A stretch of 64,000 nt of DNA from Macrosoma leucophasiata. Lineage: Eukaryota > Arthropoda > Insecta > Lepidoptera > Hedylidae. The position numbers and the translations under genes were made by a program. Each line of letters begins with the position of its first letter. Positions within the stretch are counted from its first letter, which is position 1. Of this stretch, positions 42,716-52,980 are shown one piece after another. The DNA is taken from positions 13,100,001 through 13,164,000 of the forward strand of contig JAWQUS010000026.1 in NCBI GenBank assembly GCA_036365455.1. The letters run 5' to 3'. The notes under the pieces are model-generated. The model saw only the letters and a list, made by a program, of their open reading frames with translations. It did no database searches and was not told the origin of the DNA.

Positions 42716-42719
42716 AAAA

Positions 42720-43277
42720 AAAAAGTTAGTTTTATTTGGTAAGGTAAAATGAGCCGAAAACTAAAAAATGTACAAAAAACAACTGGTATAAATAGCAACA
42801 GTCATGATTACAGAGATACAAAGAAAGTTCTTTGTACCATAAGAAACTATTGTTTTGCAAACCAAGGCCTCTACTTATCGGAGCCGGCGTAATGATATGC
42901 AAACTGTTGAGTGTCGCGTCGGTTGCCGGCTTATTCTGGACGCTAGAAGCTAGATCGTTTCCATACCATACTTTCCGATTTTGCTAATTTGAAGCGTTTG
43001 AAGTTTTTTTGACATAAACACTAACCGCTGCAGGTCGTTCATAAAATGCTTTAAAAGCCTTACACAGATGTTGCGTAGTACTCTACTGAGTAGCAATAAG
43101 AGCCTTATTTGGCAAATTGAACAGCACATATCCACTAGGACTTAAAGAAATTGAAGGAAATAGAAGAAGATACTAAAATAATAATAACTAACCTGTTCTG
43201 GATAGCAAGGCCAGCGGCTTTGCGGCTAAGTTCCCGTAGGCCACATTTTACCGTCTGTCCTTGAGTGGAACGAAGAA
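42720..43277. other. Nothing recognised
   Basis: No repeat match. Confidence 0.4.
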
Positions 43278-43478
43278 GTTTTACTGGTGGTAGAGCTCCA
43301 GTGACGGAGCTCGCGGGCGTAGGCACCACCGCATTACCTAATATACTTGCCGCTAAATGGTATGGCATCTGCATTTTGATCTTGGTCTCTGTGTGGATGT
43401 CTATAGGCTGCAGTCATCACTTAACATCAATGTGAACTGCATGCTTGTTAGGCATTTCCATTAAATAAAAAAAAAAAA
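43278..43478 (+). mobile_element. LepA with central deletion
   Basis: The family jumps from GCCGCTAAATGGTA to TGGCATCTGCATTTTGA, losing about 90 bp. TGGTA occurs at both break points in intact copies, so short-repeat recombination is plausible. Confidence 0.85.
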
Positions 43479-44267
43479 ATTACATTCAAAGGCAAATATT
43501 TTTTAATATTTTGTATTATTATGGTTGTCGTTGTTTTGATCTAATTTTGATTGAAAAAACACTCAAATAAGTGGTGTTCAGTACAAACTGTATATTTTAG
43601 AAACAGGCGATTCTAGAATAAGTCTGTGCTATTAGCAGGTCGGGCTGAGGGCGCTCCGCCACTAGTTCATAATGAATCTGTCTGCTAAGACATTGTTACA
43701 TATACATATATTTTATTTTTATTGTTACATATATTTGTACCATCTTCTTGTTATACTTTTTGATATTTTGTAAAATATAAAAATAATTGTGTTTGAATGT
43801 GATAACAATTCATTTATTTCTTAAGGAAGATATGTTTTTGCATGAAATCATTACTGTAGAAAATACAAAAGTTAAATGCATTTGGGTATGAAAATACAAA
43901 AAAATACAAAAATTGGAGAATTATTGTGTAGGAGTAATAGAATTTAAAAACAAAATCCTTAAACAAAATTTAACTTTAAATTTTACTTTTAGACTCTTAC
44001 AACTTGCAACAAAAAAGCAAAAGCTCATCATAGTAGTATTTGTCTAATACACCCGTAGATGGGGTGTCAGCTGAATAACATCGCACATGCGAAGATTTCT
44101 CAAGAGTTGGCTTATATACAACTGCCCAAAGTCAATCCTTGGACCGCGGCCCGCCAGGCGCAGGATCCTCCCTTTTCGTCGAAGGAGCACTTCCAACCGT
44201 TCCTCCACAAATGCATCTTGTCTGCGAATGAGATAGGTATCTACTCAGAAAACGGATAAACATAAAA
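43479..44267. other. Nothing recognised
   Basis: AT-rich with no motif. Frame 44059-44259 has no recognisable family. Confidence 0.4.
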
Positions 44268-44429
44268 AACAATTGTCTGTAACAAGTAAACTATTGTGTC
44301 GTGACTGCAAGTGACCTCTGGTTGACTCGTGACCTCACTTCCGCCAGGACGTTTAAACTCCAAAATGGTGGTTATTAATGTTTTTATAACTTTCGTATTT
44401 GGAATTCGACAAAATGCAAAAGAAGCTAT

Positions 44430-44500
44430 GTTTTATGTAAAAGTGGCAAACAAGCATGTGGTCCACATGGATGTTAAGTGTATTGCAGCCTATAGACAAA
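44430..44500 (-). repeat. LepA tail fragment within the triplication
   Basis: TTTTATGTAAAAGTGGCAAA then CAAGCATGTGGTCCACATGG. Confidence 0.7.
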
Positions 44501-44939
44501 TATCAGTAACCAATAATTATAGCTCAAAGTTTGCATAGATCGTGACCTAAGCCCGTATTGTGATTCAATTTAGGAACTGCTAAAATTTTGTTTCATTTCT
44601 TTGTATAATAGTGATTCACATTAGGCTAACAATAAAAGGTAATTTCGCCAGTTGAAAGCATTTTACCTGCAAATAGGAAACACGGAAGATAGAATAACAT
44701 CAAAAACAATTGGTTGTAACAAGTAACTATTGCGTCGTGACTGCTAGCGACCTCTGGCGGAGTCGTGACCATACTTCCGCCACTTAGGATGTCTGAACTC
44801 CAAAATGGCGGTCATTACCGTTGTGTGCATTGCGTATTTTAAAATTGACAGATTGCAGATAAAGCATGCTATTGATTGTGCAAAATGCGCCTGTGTTAGC
44901 ATATTTTCAACAGAAGAATTTCTATGTATCACTCATTAT

Positions 44940-45058
44940 AGGGCCGTACACTGGAACACGATAGCGCTGAACGCTACCATTTAACGACATATAGATTAGG
45001 TAATGCTTCGGTGCCTATTGCTCGCAAGCTCCATCACTGGAGCTCTACCACACTGGTA
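44940..45058 (-). repeat. LepA 5'-half fragment within the triplication
   Basis: AGGGCCGTACACTGGAACAC to GGAGCTCTACCACACTGGTA. Confidence 0.7.
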
Positions 45059-45369
45059 GAAATATTCAACTTATTCCCAACCTTTGCCAGAAACCAATAT
45101 CAAGATTTCCATTGGATCATATCATTGCTAAGAGTATTTTGCATAGATCGTAACCTGGACGCATCTTTCCCGGACAGGAAACTTCAAAAACAATTGGCTG
45201 TAACAAGTAACTATTGTGTCGTGACTGCTAGCGACCTCTGGCGGAGTCGTGACCACACTTCCGCCATTTGGGATATTTGAACTCCAAAAGGCGGTTATTA
45301 CCGTTTTTCTATACTTTGTATTTGAATTTAGACGGATTGAATACTAAAAGCGAAATAATAATAATACAA

Positions 45370-45520
45370 TACGGGGTTCTTCAAAAATGGCATTAAAAGA
45401 GTCCTTCAGGGCTGGCAGCGCGTTGGCAACTCCTCCGTTGCAAATGTTCATAGGCGACGGTGACCACTTTCCATCAGGTAGCCCATTTGCTTGTCTGCCA
45501 ACCGTCAGATATAAAAAAAT
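45370..45520 (+). mobile_element. LINE 3'-end repeat (GTTCATAGGCGACGG type), copy 2
   Basis: AGAGTCCTTCAGGGCTGGCA then AATGTTCATAGGCGACGGTG, tail GCTTGTCTGCCAACCG and ATATAAAAAAA. Same family as 27515. Confidence 0.65.
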
Positions 45521-46020
45521 CTCATTTTTAAAGTTATGAAATAGGTAAACAAACTAGTAGTTTTTATGAATGGTAACGGAGTTCTTTTCTGTAGGAACTG
45601 CACTTGGAATTCTGGTCAGTGAATATCTTTGATTTTGACAGAAATTTGTATTTTTCTTAAACGTTACTTAAACGTAACTTAAACGTTCTTTTTCTTGAAA
45701 GAAAGGAATTAAAATATGTTTATGATTTTTTCAGTAAGTTTTTTGTCCCTACTTCTATTGACTTATTATTATTCGTTTACTTGCATGGAATAACATGCAA
45801 TAGTTCACTCTAGGTAATTTTTGCTTTCTAATTAACTTTCGAAAACGGTTGTAAAATCTTACTCGTAATATTTTTTTTTTTGCTTTATTCAACATATTTG
45901 AATTGTAATATAATATATATAGTATAACCAACCAATATTTTACTGTTTTTTTACCTTCATAAAAATCGTAGTCCAAGTATGCCTAACAGAGTACTGCGAG
46001 TTGAAATAACTCAATATTAT
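45521..46020. other. Nothing recognised
   Basis: AT-rich. ACGTTACTTAAACGTAACTT near 45660 is a short local repeat. Confidence 0.4.
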
Positions 46021-46348
46021 AAAGCGCGCGTGGCCTCGCGGCTGGTGTAGATCATGAGCGGTTCTCGGTTAAGGGTTACGGGCGCGGTCGGGTGTGTGAT
46101 GGGTGACCGTTAGTAACAAATTAAAAAAAATGCGCGTTTCCGTGCTTCGGAGGGCACGTTTAGTCCCGGTTGCTATCGATAGATTGCAGTTGTTCAATCT
46201 TGTCGGCCTTATGGGCAGTTTAAAAACATCCGACAACGGGTTGGCCACTAACCCTTATCTCCACCAACCCGCATCGGAGCAGCGTGGTGGAGTAAGCTCT
46301 ACACCACCTCCCAAAAAGGGGAGAGACTCGTGCCCAGCAGTAGGTTCT
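46021..46348 (+). mobile_element. 5S-SINE, copy 1
   Basis: The head GGTTAAGGGTTACGGGCGCG, then GTCGGGTGTGTGATGGGTGA and CCG, follows the A box, intermediate element and C box of 5S rRNA (GTTAAGC...GGGCGCGG...GATGGGTGACCGC). The body has CGTGCTTCGGAGGGCACG and GTGGAGTAAGCTC, ending GACTCGTGCCCAGCAGTAGG. SINEs with 5S heads are called SINE3. Confidence 0.75.
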
Positions 46349-46377
46349 TTCAAGGGTTTCCATTTTAAAGTGCAATA

Positions 46378-46510
46378 ACGCGAGATGGGCAGTAGCATGC
46401 TGCGATAAAACTACTGCCACTGCGATCGCCAATCCGCATGGCAATTATGGCATATCCTCCTCATAAGGGAGGCTTTCGTCCAGCAATAGACATCTTTCGG
46501 CTAAATGATG
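46378..46510 (+). mobile_element. RTE-type LINE 3' tail
   Basis: GCCACTGCGATCGCCAATCC to GGCTTTCGTCCAGCAATAGA then CATCTTTCGGCTAAATGATG. Confidence 0.65.
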
Positions 46511-46968
46511 AATCCAATAAACATTCAATACCTAACATCGAAGCCAAACTCTATTCGTCATAGCCTGAAATGAAAATAGCGGACATAATAAATTAAGCTA
46601 ACTCCCAAATGTCAGAGTTACAAATAATTCCGATGATCAAATCCTCTTCATATAATTTTTTCTCTCACTTATTACTTCATCGGTTTTTTTCTAATCAATC
46701 TCTTCAAATGGATGAAAAGAAATCCGAGCTTGACATTTCGGAGTCAACAATATGGATTTTAGAAAGCTTTGTGTTGTGACTACATTAATCATTTGGGATT
46801 AATTCGCACTAACGATAATGGAATGTTGATAAATCATGTTAGACATGAGAAGTTAATATTCTTTTGGTTTTTATCAATATTAAGACAAAATGCGTTGACG
46901 AAAATCTTTTATATTAATGCATTGGAGTTAATAAACCCGTTGTAAAATTACTTTCAAGTTTATGAGTA
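46511..46968. other. Nothing recognised
   Basis: AT-rich. Confidence 0.4.
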
Positions 46969-47176
46969 AAGGTACGATTCCGAATTCGGCAGCACGCAGC
47001 AGTGCTGCCCCAGCACTACTGGTCTATATATTATCTATGAGTTTATATGAGATTACATTCCGAGCTACGCGACACTGTCGCGGCAGCAATGCAATAGAAA
47101 ATAGGGAAATATGGTGCTGCGGCAGTACTGCAGCGGCAGCTCTGCTTCGTGCTGCCGAGTTCGGAATCGTACCTTA
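46969..47176. mobile_element. Palindromic MITE with GCAGCA-rich interior
   Basis: The ends AAGGTACGATTCCGAA and TTCGGAATCGTACCTT are perfect inverted repeats. Inside, CGGCAGCACG and CGTGCTGCCG continue the pairing. Other GCAGCAGTGCTGC-like palindromes follow. No clear target duplication; no gene. Confidence 0.7.
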
Positions 47177-47239
47177 CCTAAGTGACTGTTACTTTGATGT
47201 TTGTGAGGACCGTTGATTTTTCTGAGACAAATATTTATA

Positions 47240-47462
47240 CACAGATAGAGCTACAGTGTTGGAGCTCGAGGGCGTAGGCAGCACTGCATTACCTTATCTA
47301 TATGCCCCCAATTAGTAGTCTTCAGCTCTATCGTGTTCCGGACACAATAGGGCTGATGGTGGACTGGCCCCTATTTTTTGTGTATATGTCTATAGGCTGA
47401 GGCTGTAGTTGCTATTTAATATCCATTTTAACTGCTTGTTTTTCACTATCTTCACGAAAAAA
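47240..47462 (+). mobile_element. LepA, old diverged copy
   Basis: ATAGAGCTACAGTGTTGGAG, GCGTAGGCAGCACTGCATTA and the tail CTGCTTGTTTTTCACTATCT then ACGAAAAAA. Confidence 0.65.
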
Positions 47463-48811
47463 GATTTTAGCTAAACCCACAACTTCATCTGCATTTTCCA
47501 CATTTGCACATTTTCCATTAATTCGACGCTCCTATTTTGTTAGTTTATATTTCTGTATCCTATAGCCTTCTTCAATAAATTTATTATTCATAACCAAAAT
47601 AATTATTTGAAACCGAAATCTGTGTAGGTAACGCTGTTTAAAATCGTAGCGCGAATAAGTTGTTGACACTAGAAACTCGCGACATCAACGTCTTGTACGC
47701 GCGTCATTATCGCTGGTCGTTCAATAAATCGCTTGGAAAACGCAATGGGATAGCATGAATATTCTAGATCATTTGCAAACTTCAATATATTCCTTTAACA
47801 CACAAACCGAACATGTTCAGACTGTAGACCCAAACAATTTTATAGATAAGTATCGAAGCAACGTCAAGCTATTGTGTAGTGAGCCTAAAAAGTCAAATCG
47901 TAACATTCTCGGAAACAACATCGGACCAACTATATTACGGTCTATTGTTCCGCCGCGCTTGCGTAAACTGTGTGCGTCACTTAGTTTGCGAAACTGTTCG
48001 ATTGTATGATCTACTCGCCGATAGCGAAGGTACGGGACACACCTGAGCTTTTTAGACGACTTTTGATCTAGTTTAAAGTCCAAGGAAAGTTATGGTACAA
48101 GTTTGAAGACGTTTGCGCGAGCAACGTTCTACGATGTCGTTTTGATTTTAAATGTGAAACGGTGCATCGCAACCCGCAAATTTCTGTGGCACGACCTTTT
48201 TGACGCATCAGAGTCGATTCTTGTAATAAATACCGCCGTCGTGTGAGATTTACATCATTCGTAATATCGACCAAGACGGAGCATGATTTGAACTAGTAAA
48301 CAAATAACATGAAAATACATAGATTTTAGAAATTAAAAAAGGAAAAGGAGGTTTTTCTTTGGGCAGGGATCGAAACTACAAAGTCAAGTTAGTACTAGTC
48401 CAATTTAATCGAAGTATCAACCAAAATAATTGCATGATTTTTGTAATTTATAGAAATTATACTTTTTCAGTGTCCGTGTATAATGAATTAGAATAACAGT
48501 GCGAAAAACGGCCTTTCAGGTTGCCTCCACAACTTCATTGTAAATATTCTGGTCAAGTAGCTATCGTTTTACTCGAATCACTGACGGTGACTCATTTGAC
48601 TTACGTAATAGACATTGGACTGACTGACTGATTCTGACTTTTACGCTTTTCTATACGAATAAATAATATCGTTTTACTTGACATTGACAATAACATTTAT
48701 TTTGATAACTACACATTCTTCCAATCTCCGTATTATTTACTGTTGCATTCATAAACTTTGTATAAACCGTTTCATAATTTTCTGCATTAATTTAGATTTT
48801 AATTTTAGTCA
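47463..48811. other. Unrecognised, partly coding-like
   Basis: 47640-48300 is CpG-richer with open frames on both strands (47755-48009 plus, 84 codons; 47817-48083 minus, 88 codons). Neither has a family motif I know and splicing cannot be judged. No repeat copy elsewhere in the window. Confidence 0.3.
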
Positions 48812-49021
48812 ATGTCGCACAAATCACACAAGTACGTCAGCACCATTGCTTTGTATTCAAACAACGACCGTATTTATTCCCTCGGATACACGTTAGGAAA
48901 TCCCCATTGGGCCAAATTAAACGGATCCAATGTATTGGTTTTGGCACTTATTGGATTTGTTGTATGCCCTTTGCTTTTGGTGTTTAGGATCGGGGTTCGT
49001 ATTAATTCTAGTATTAAGTAA
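48812..49021 (+). CDS. Candidate small open frame, unrecognised
   Basis: A 69-codon frame from ATG to TAA. Residues about 42-60 form a hydrophobic stretch (VLVLALIGFVVCPLLLVF) long enough for one membrane segment, preceded by a polar N-terminus (MSHKSHKYVSTIALYSNN). It does not belong to any repeat family I recognise here. There is no supporting promoter or conservation, and chance open frames of this size are common. Confidence 0.15.
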   Translation: MSHKSHKYVSTIALYSNNDRIYSLGYTLGNPHWAKLNGSNVLVLALIGFVVCPLLLVFRIGVRINSSIK

Positions 49022-49091
49022 TGGTACATTACCAAAGTTCGGAGTGATTGGCGTTTGGATGTGATTTTTGGTTAATATGTTCATTGTTAAT

Positions 49092-49290
49092 TTTTTATGT
49101 AATGAAGGAGGCAAACAAGCATGCTATCTGTTGCCAAATGGCAGTGTTCAGCATAATCGTGTTCTTTTTAGATGGTAATGTATGACTCCGTAACAATCAC
49201 TCAGACATAACAACTTAGGTCTCAAGGAACGCAACGCATTTACATTTTGACCTCTGGTTTTTGTGTACATATCTATACGTTGCAGCTTTT
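49092..49290. repeat. LepA mosaic
   Basis: A minus tail piece (49092-49124) is fused to a plus middle piece (49125-49290; TGCCAAATGGCAGTGTTCAG, CATTTACATTTTGACC). Confidence 0.6.
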
Positions 49291-49657
49291 TATGGGCCTC
49301 ATAAAAAGGTTCAAGGTTAAGCAGAGAGCAATGGAGAGAGCTGTGCTTGGAGTTTTCCTGCGAGATCGAATCAGAAATGAGGCAATCCACATGAGAACCA
49401 AACTAACCGACATAGCCCACCGAATAGCGAAACTCAAGTAGTGAGAACTCAGTGGACAGGGCAAATAGCTTGAAGAACTGACGGCCGTTGGGGTAGAAGA
49501 GTTCTCGAAAGGCGACCGCGTAGGTACCGAGAGACGAAGAGTAGGCAGGACGGGGATCGACGACCTGGAGAAGGTTGTGGCCAATTGCTGGATGAGGCCG
49601 TCCCAGGACTGTATGTTGTGGCATTATTTGTGGAAGGCTTTTGTCCAGCTGTGGACG
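49290..49657 (+). pseudogene. RTE-type LINE ORF C-terminus and 3' end
   Basis: One frame reads KVKQRAMERAVLGVFLRDRI then RTKLTDIAHRIAKLK before a stop (about 49311-49441), the characteristic C-terminal segment of lepidopteran RTE LINEs. Downstream, frame-shifted text still suggests the final W-rich motif (AFVQLW). The 3' end GCTTTTGTCCAGCTGTGGAC is interrupted by LepA and resumes at 49953-49979 with GTCTTTCGGCTGAAATGATT. 5'-truncated and inactive. Confidence 0.8.
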
Positions 49658-49947
49658 TTTTTTTTTGTGTATTGGAAGTGGCAAATAAGCATGCAGTTCA
49701 CATTAATGTTAAGTGATGACTGCAGCCTATAGACACCTACACAAAGACCAAAATCAAAATGCAGATGCGTTACCACTCCTGAGGCTTAAGGTGTTATACC
49801 TCTGTGCCGGAAATTACAGGGCCGTACATAACCACCTGACCGGAACACAATAGTGCTGAACACTACCATTTAGCGACAAGTATATTAGGTAATGCGGTGG
49901 TGCATACACCCGCGAGCTCCGTCACTGGAACTCTACCACCAGTAAAA
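49658..49947 (-). mobile_element. LepA inserted into the RTE LINE end, with GGACG duplication
   Basis: A full-length LepA. GGACG occurs at 49653-49657 and 49948-49952, flanking it, and the LINE tail reads continuously across once LepA is removed. This fixes both LepA boundaries (T-run end and ACTGGTGG end). Confidence 0.9.
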
Positions 49948-50445
49948 GGACGTCTTTCGGCTGAAATGATTATGATGAATGCTTGTTTGCCACTTCATTG
50001 TTTTAAAAACCGCATCAAATGTTACAGTCAAGCCATCAGACACAGACCACTAATCTATGGAAACCATAAGATATACAATACTGTTTGTTCCCGTCAGTCC
50101 TTGAACCGTAGTACATTGCACACAATACATTCGTGACTTGATAGGTATCTAGAGGATAACGACCTCGACTATGGGACTTATCGGTTCAACTTTACACAGT
50201 TTTGTTCACATGGATCTTTTGTATGAAATGTAAATCGAAACTCATTGGATACAAAGGGATAGTTTTTAAAGTAAGTTTCGTATTTTGTGAATTAATCTGA
50301 CTATGCTTTTTATATTACAAGGTGCGTTGTGGAATTAGCATACAATATAATGTTCCTGTAGGATTTAACGAAGTACCTAATAAGGTAAAATTAAGGAGAG
50401 TGGAAAATTAATTGAATATTTCTATAAGATATAGACGACACCTCT

Positions 50446-50979
50446 AGGGTGAGATTCACAGACCGCATTACGACTTTGACCAAAGTAAGCTTATACGCAT
50501 GGCCCAGCGGCTGGTGTAGATCGTAAGCGATCTACTCGATTAAGCACTATGGGCGCGGTCGGGTAGTGTGATGGGTGACCGCTAGTGGCAAATTAAATGC
50601 GCGTTTCTGTGCTTCGGAGGACACGTTAAGCCGTCGGTCCCGGCTGCTATCGATAGATATCAATCGTTAAACCTTGTCGGAGGCCTTATAGGCGGTTTGA
50701 AAAACATCCGACAGCGGGTTGGCTACTAACCCACCCACCTCCACCAATCCGCATTGGAGCTTGGAGCAGCGTGGTGGAGTAAGCTCCAGGCCTCCCCCCA
50801 AACAGGGGAGAGACTCGTGCCCAGCAGTGGGACGTATAATGGGTTGCCATTATTATTATTATTATTTAAGCTTAGAACTGTTAAAACTCATGGTGAGATC
50901 AAAACCCATACTGTACTGACAGTTCGAAGCGTACTTTGCTTGAAAGTAAAGTCGTAGTGCGGTCTGTGAATCTCGCCCT
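50446..50979. mobile_element. MITE with inverted ends, hosting a 5S-SINE
   Basis: The ends AGGGTGAGATTCACAGACCG and CGGTCTGTGAATCTCGCCCT are inverted, continuing inward (CATTACGACTTTG against AAAGTCGTAGTG), about 36 bp. Without the SINE it would be about 150 bp. End fragments at 3763-3804 and 51960-51999. Target duplication not resolved. Confidence 0.75.
50496..50866 (+). mobile_element. 5S-SINE, copy 2, with target duplication
   Basis: 5S-like head (TAAGCACTATGGGCGCGGTC, GATGGGTGACCGC), core (TGTGCTTCGGAGGACACGTT), 3' part and (ATT)n tail. TAAGCTTA at 50486-50493 and 50867-50874 is the target duplication inside the MITE. Confidence 0.85.
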
Positions 50980-51077
50980 TAAACTCCAAGTCAAAGTAAA
51001 GTTGTTGTACTATTTATTTTGCGCAAGAACATATGCGAGAGAACTTTAGAATATAAAGAAAAAAACGGGAAACAAAA

Positions 51078-51215
51078 ATTGACTTCGGGCAGGAAAGGAA
51101 GCTACCGAAGTACTTCGGTAGCTTAGTGGTATATCGGGTGGACTGGTCATCCTGAGGTCGCAGGTTCAACTACTGCCCGAAGTCAAATTTTTCTTTCCGT
51201 TTTTTTCTTTAATAA
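51078..51215 (+). mobile_element. tRNA-SINE (head B) with inverted leader
   Basis: The tRNA-like head (about 51112-51184) has ACTTCGGTAGCTTAGTGG and GCAGGTTCAACTACTGC, closing with CCGAAGT. Just upstream is an inverted copy of acceptor sequence (TTGACTTCGGGCAGGA), and 51099-51124 is a perfect 26-bp palindrome. The body (TTTTTCTTTCCGTTTTTTTC) is tSINE-1-like. Confidence 0.7.
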
Positions 51216-51221
51216 ATGAAA

Positions 51222-51450
51222 ATGAAAATTTTATTATTTATTATACACAACAAAATTAAATTTAAAAAAGATTAAAGATAAAAGATTAAATAAAAAATAG
51301 AAACAAAGTAAGTACCTAAATAATTAACTAAAATAATAATTTTATGTAAATTAAATATTTAATAATAATAAGGTATATGTGTCGCACGGCTGCGCCAAAA
51401 AGGTATCCAGTTCAGCATGATGTCAGGTACCTATAAGGTATAAGTACCTG
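51222..51450 (-). mobile_element. Probable LINE 3' UTR
   Basis: AATGAAAATGAAAATTTTAT reads on the minus strand as a LINE 3' UTR ending in a simple tail. It runs to GCACGGCTGCGCCAAAAAGG. Confidence 0.45.
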
Positions 51451-51554
51451 ACGCTGGTTTTCGATTGGAACCATTGGATGCATGGTCACGGATGTCAAAG
51501 GTCTAATAAATATATAAATAGGTATGTGGTGTGTCTAATGATAATAAGTGAATA

Positions 51555-51885
51555 AAACTATTAACGTAACTTCACGTCTGTAATCCCCGAAGGGGTGGAC
51601 AGAGGTAAATGCATGCATTCAATCATACATGCAATCACCCACGACTCGCCGGTTACGTTTTGGCCCATGTAACAGGTGGCGAACCTGTTGCCATCTCCGG
51701 GCACATTACCAAACACCGGGGTACTGGGAAACTTCCAGAAAATGGAAAAATCCCAATAGAAGCAGAGATAAAGGATTTTAAACCGTTATCTCTAATATCC
51801 TCCGACCCGGGAATCGAACCCAGGACCTCCAGCGTAATAGTAGTGGCCTGCTACCACTACGCTACTGAGGCAACACCTTGAAATA
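51555..51885 (-). mobile_element. tSINE-3, full copy
   Basis: On the minus strand: tRNA head with AGTAGCGTAGTGGTAGCAGG (A box) and CCTGGGTTCGATTCCCGGG (B box), a core with TTACCAAACACCGGGG in reverse, and the 3' end ACCCCTTCGGGGATTACAGA. Fragments at 793, 42112 and 56880. Confidence 0.78.
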
Positions 51886-51959
51886 CCTACAATATTAACA
51901 AAATTAAAACGTAAAAAACAAAAACAAGGATATAAACAAAAACAAAGATATAAATTAGT

Positions 51960-51999
51960 TTCCAAAGTAAAGTCGTAGAGCGGTTTGTGAATCTCGCCC
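51960..51999. repeat. MITE end fragment
   Basis: AAAGTCGTAGAGCGGTTTGT then GAATCTCGCCCT, the right end of the 50446 family. Confidence 0.55.
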
Positions 52000-52256
52000 T
52001 AAATGCCCATCCGTATTTTTCGTACACTTAGCAACATTTAGAACAATAAACTTTACAAAACCATTTATCTGCGTTTATTTAAGTGGGTTGGGTGTAAAAA
52101 TCAATACGGACACAGATAGCAAAGCCATTTCAGGCTTATCTGAGATAAGATATTCAATATTTACATAAGGTCACGAGCCTGTTGTGTGGTGTTGGTGGGT
52201 ATTAGATGTTTTTAGAATGATATACACTGCATAGAATTTAATCTATCTGCCTGTGG

Positions 52257-52505
52257 CATAGAGCAACACGGGCCACCGGCCACGCCGGATCGGAGGGGAG
52301 TAGCCTAATGCCGGCTTTCCCCTCTGTCAAAGTACTAACCCAAATGGGCCTATGCCTGTCACCTAGATGTTTAAATATGTGCGTGAAATTGTTTATGTAT
52401 TTTGATAAGGTCAAGGTGTGAGTTTCGTAGTAAAAGACGATTTTTGTAGTGTGTGTGTGTCACACGCATTTCCCCCCGCAAAAAATGACAGACAGTTGCT
52501 CTATG
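52257..52505 (-). mobile_element. hAT-M with 8-bp target duplication
   Basis: CATAGAGCAAC to TTGCTCTATG, flanked by GCCTGTGG at 52249-52256 and 52506-52513. The right inner TIR is deleted: CAGACAG is joined directly to TTGCTCTATG. Confidence 0.9.
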
Positions 52506-52705
52506 GCCTGTGGCAACGCGTTTATTCAATCGTGTTGCTCATACTGATGATGGGACACGTTTGATTTATTTTACGGCCATGGCTCGTTTGTCTGTCAGCT
52601 AGTCAACTCAAACGCAGCTGATATCAACAATTCCGATTTGGAAGTGAAGTAAGCTTGTGTTGGCGTTTTGAAAACCCTATAATCGTTTATCTCGGAATAA
52701 CTATT

Positions 52706-52980
52706 TTTTACTGGTGGTAGAGCTCCAGTGACGGAGCTCGCGGGCGTAGGCACCACCGCATTACCTAATATACTTGCCGCTTAATGGTAGTGTTCAGCGC
52801 TACCGTGTTCTTTTTTTCCGTGTTCAATTTCCAGCACAGAGGCATAACACCTTAGGCCTCAGGAGTGGTAACGCATCTGCATTTTGACCTTGGTCTTTAT
52901 GTGGGTGTCTATAGGCTGCAGTAATCACTTAACATCAATGTGAACTGCATGCTTGCTTGCCACTTGATTACATAAAAAAT
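52706..52980 (+). mobile_element. LepA, small deletion
   Basis: TTTTACTGGTGGTAG to GATTACATAAAAAAT. The GGTCAGGTGGTAATGTACGG block is replaced by T-rich sequence at about 52810. Confidence 0.88.

Larger units (their letters stand above)
44268..45345. repeat. Diverged local triplication
   Basis: Three copies of an approximately 130-160 bp block at about 44268-44430, 44695-44880 and 45180-45345: CAATTG..TGTAACAAGTAA, GTCGTGACTGCTAGCGACCT, CTTCCGCCA, GAACTCCAAAATGGCGG. A second motif, TTTGCATAGATCGTGACC, precedes copies 2 and 3 (44531 and 45140). Spacing is about 430-490 bp and LepA fragments lie between the copies. Confidence 0.8.

Noticed and set aside
46050..46115. Possible 5S rRNA gene
   Set aside because: Only the promoter boxes resemble 5S; the rest diverges and the unit has a SINE core, tail and target duplications.
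46103..46378. 91-codon frame, and similar frames at 50719-50957 and 61995-62210
   Set aside because: The same translation recurs in each copy because all lie in the 5S-SINE body.
51112..51184. Possible tRNA-Gln (CTG) gene
   Set aside because: A CTG could sit in a 7-base loop, but position 33 is not T, the T-arm is mismatched and the unit is part of a SINE.
51609..51881. 90-codon frame ending PGIEPRTSS...
   Set aside because: It is a read-through of tSINE-3, including its tRNA head.
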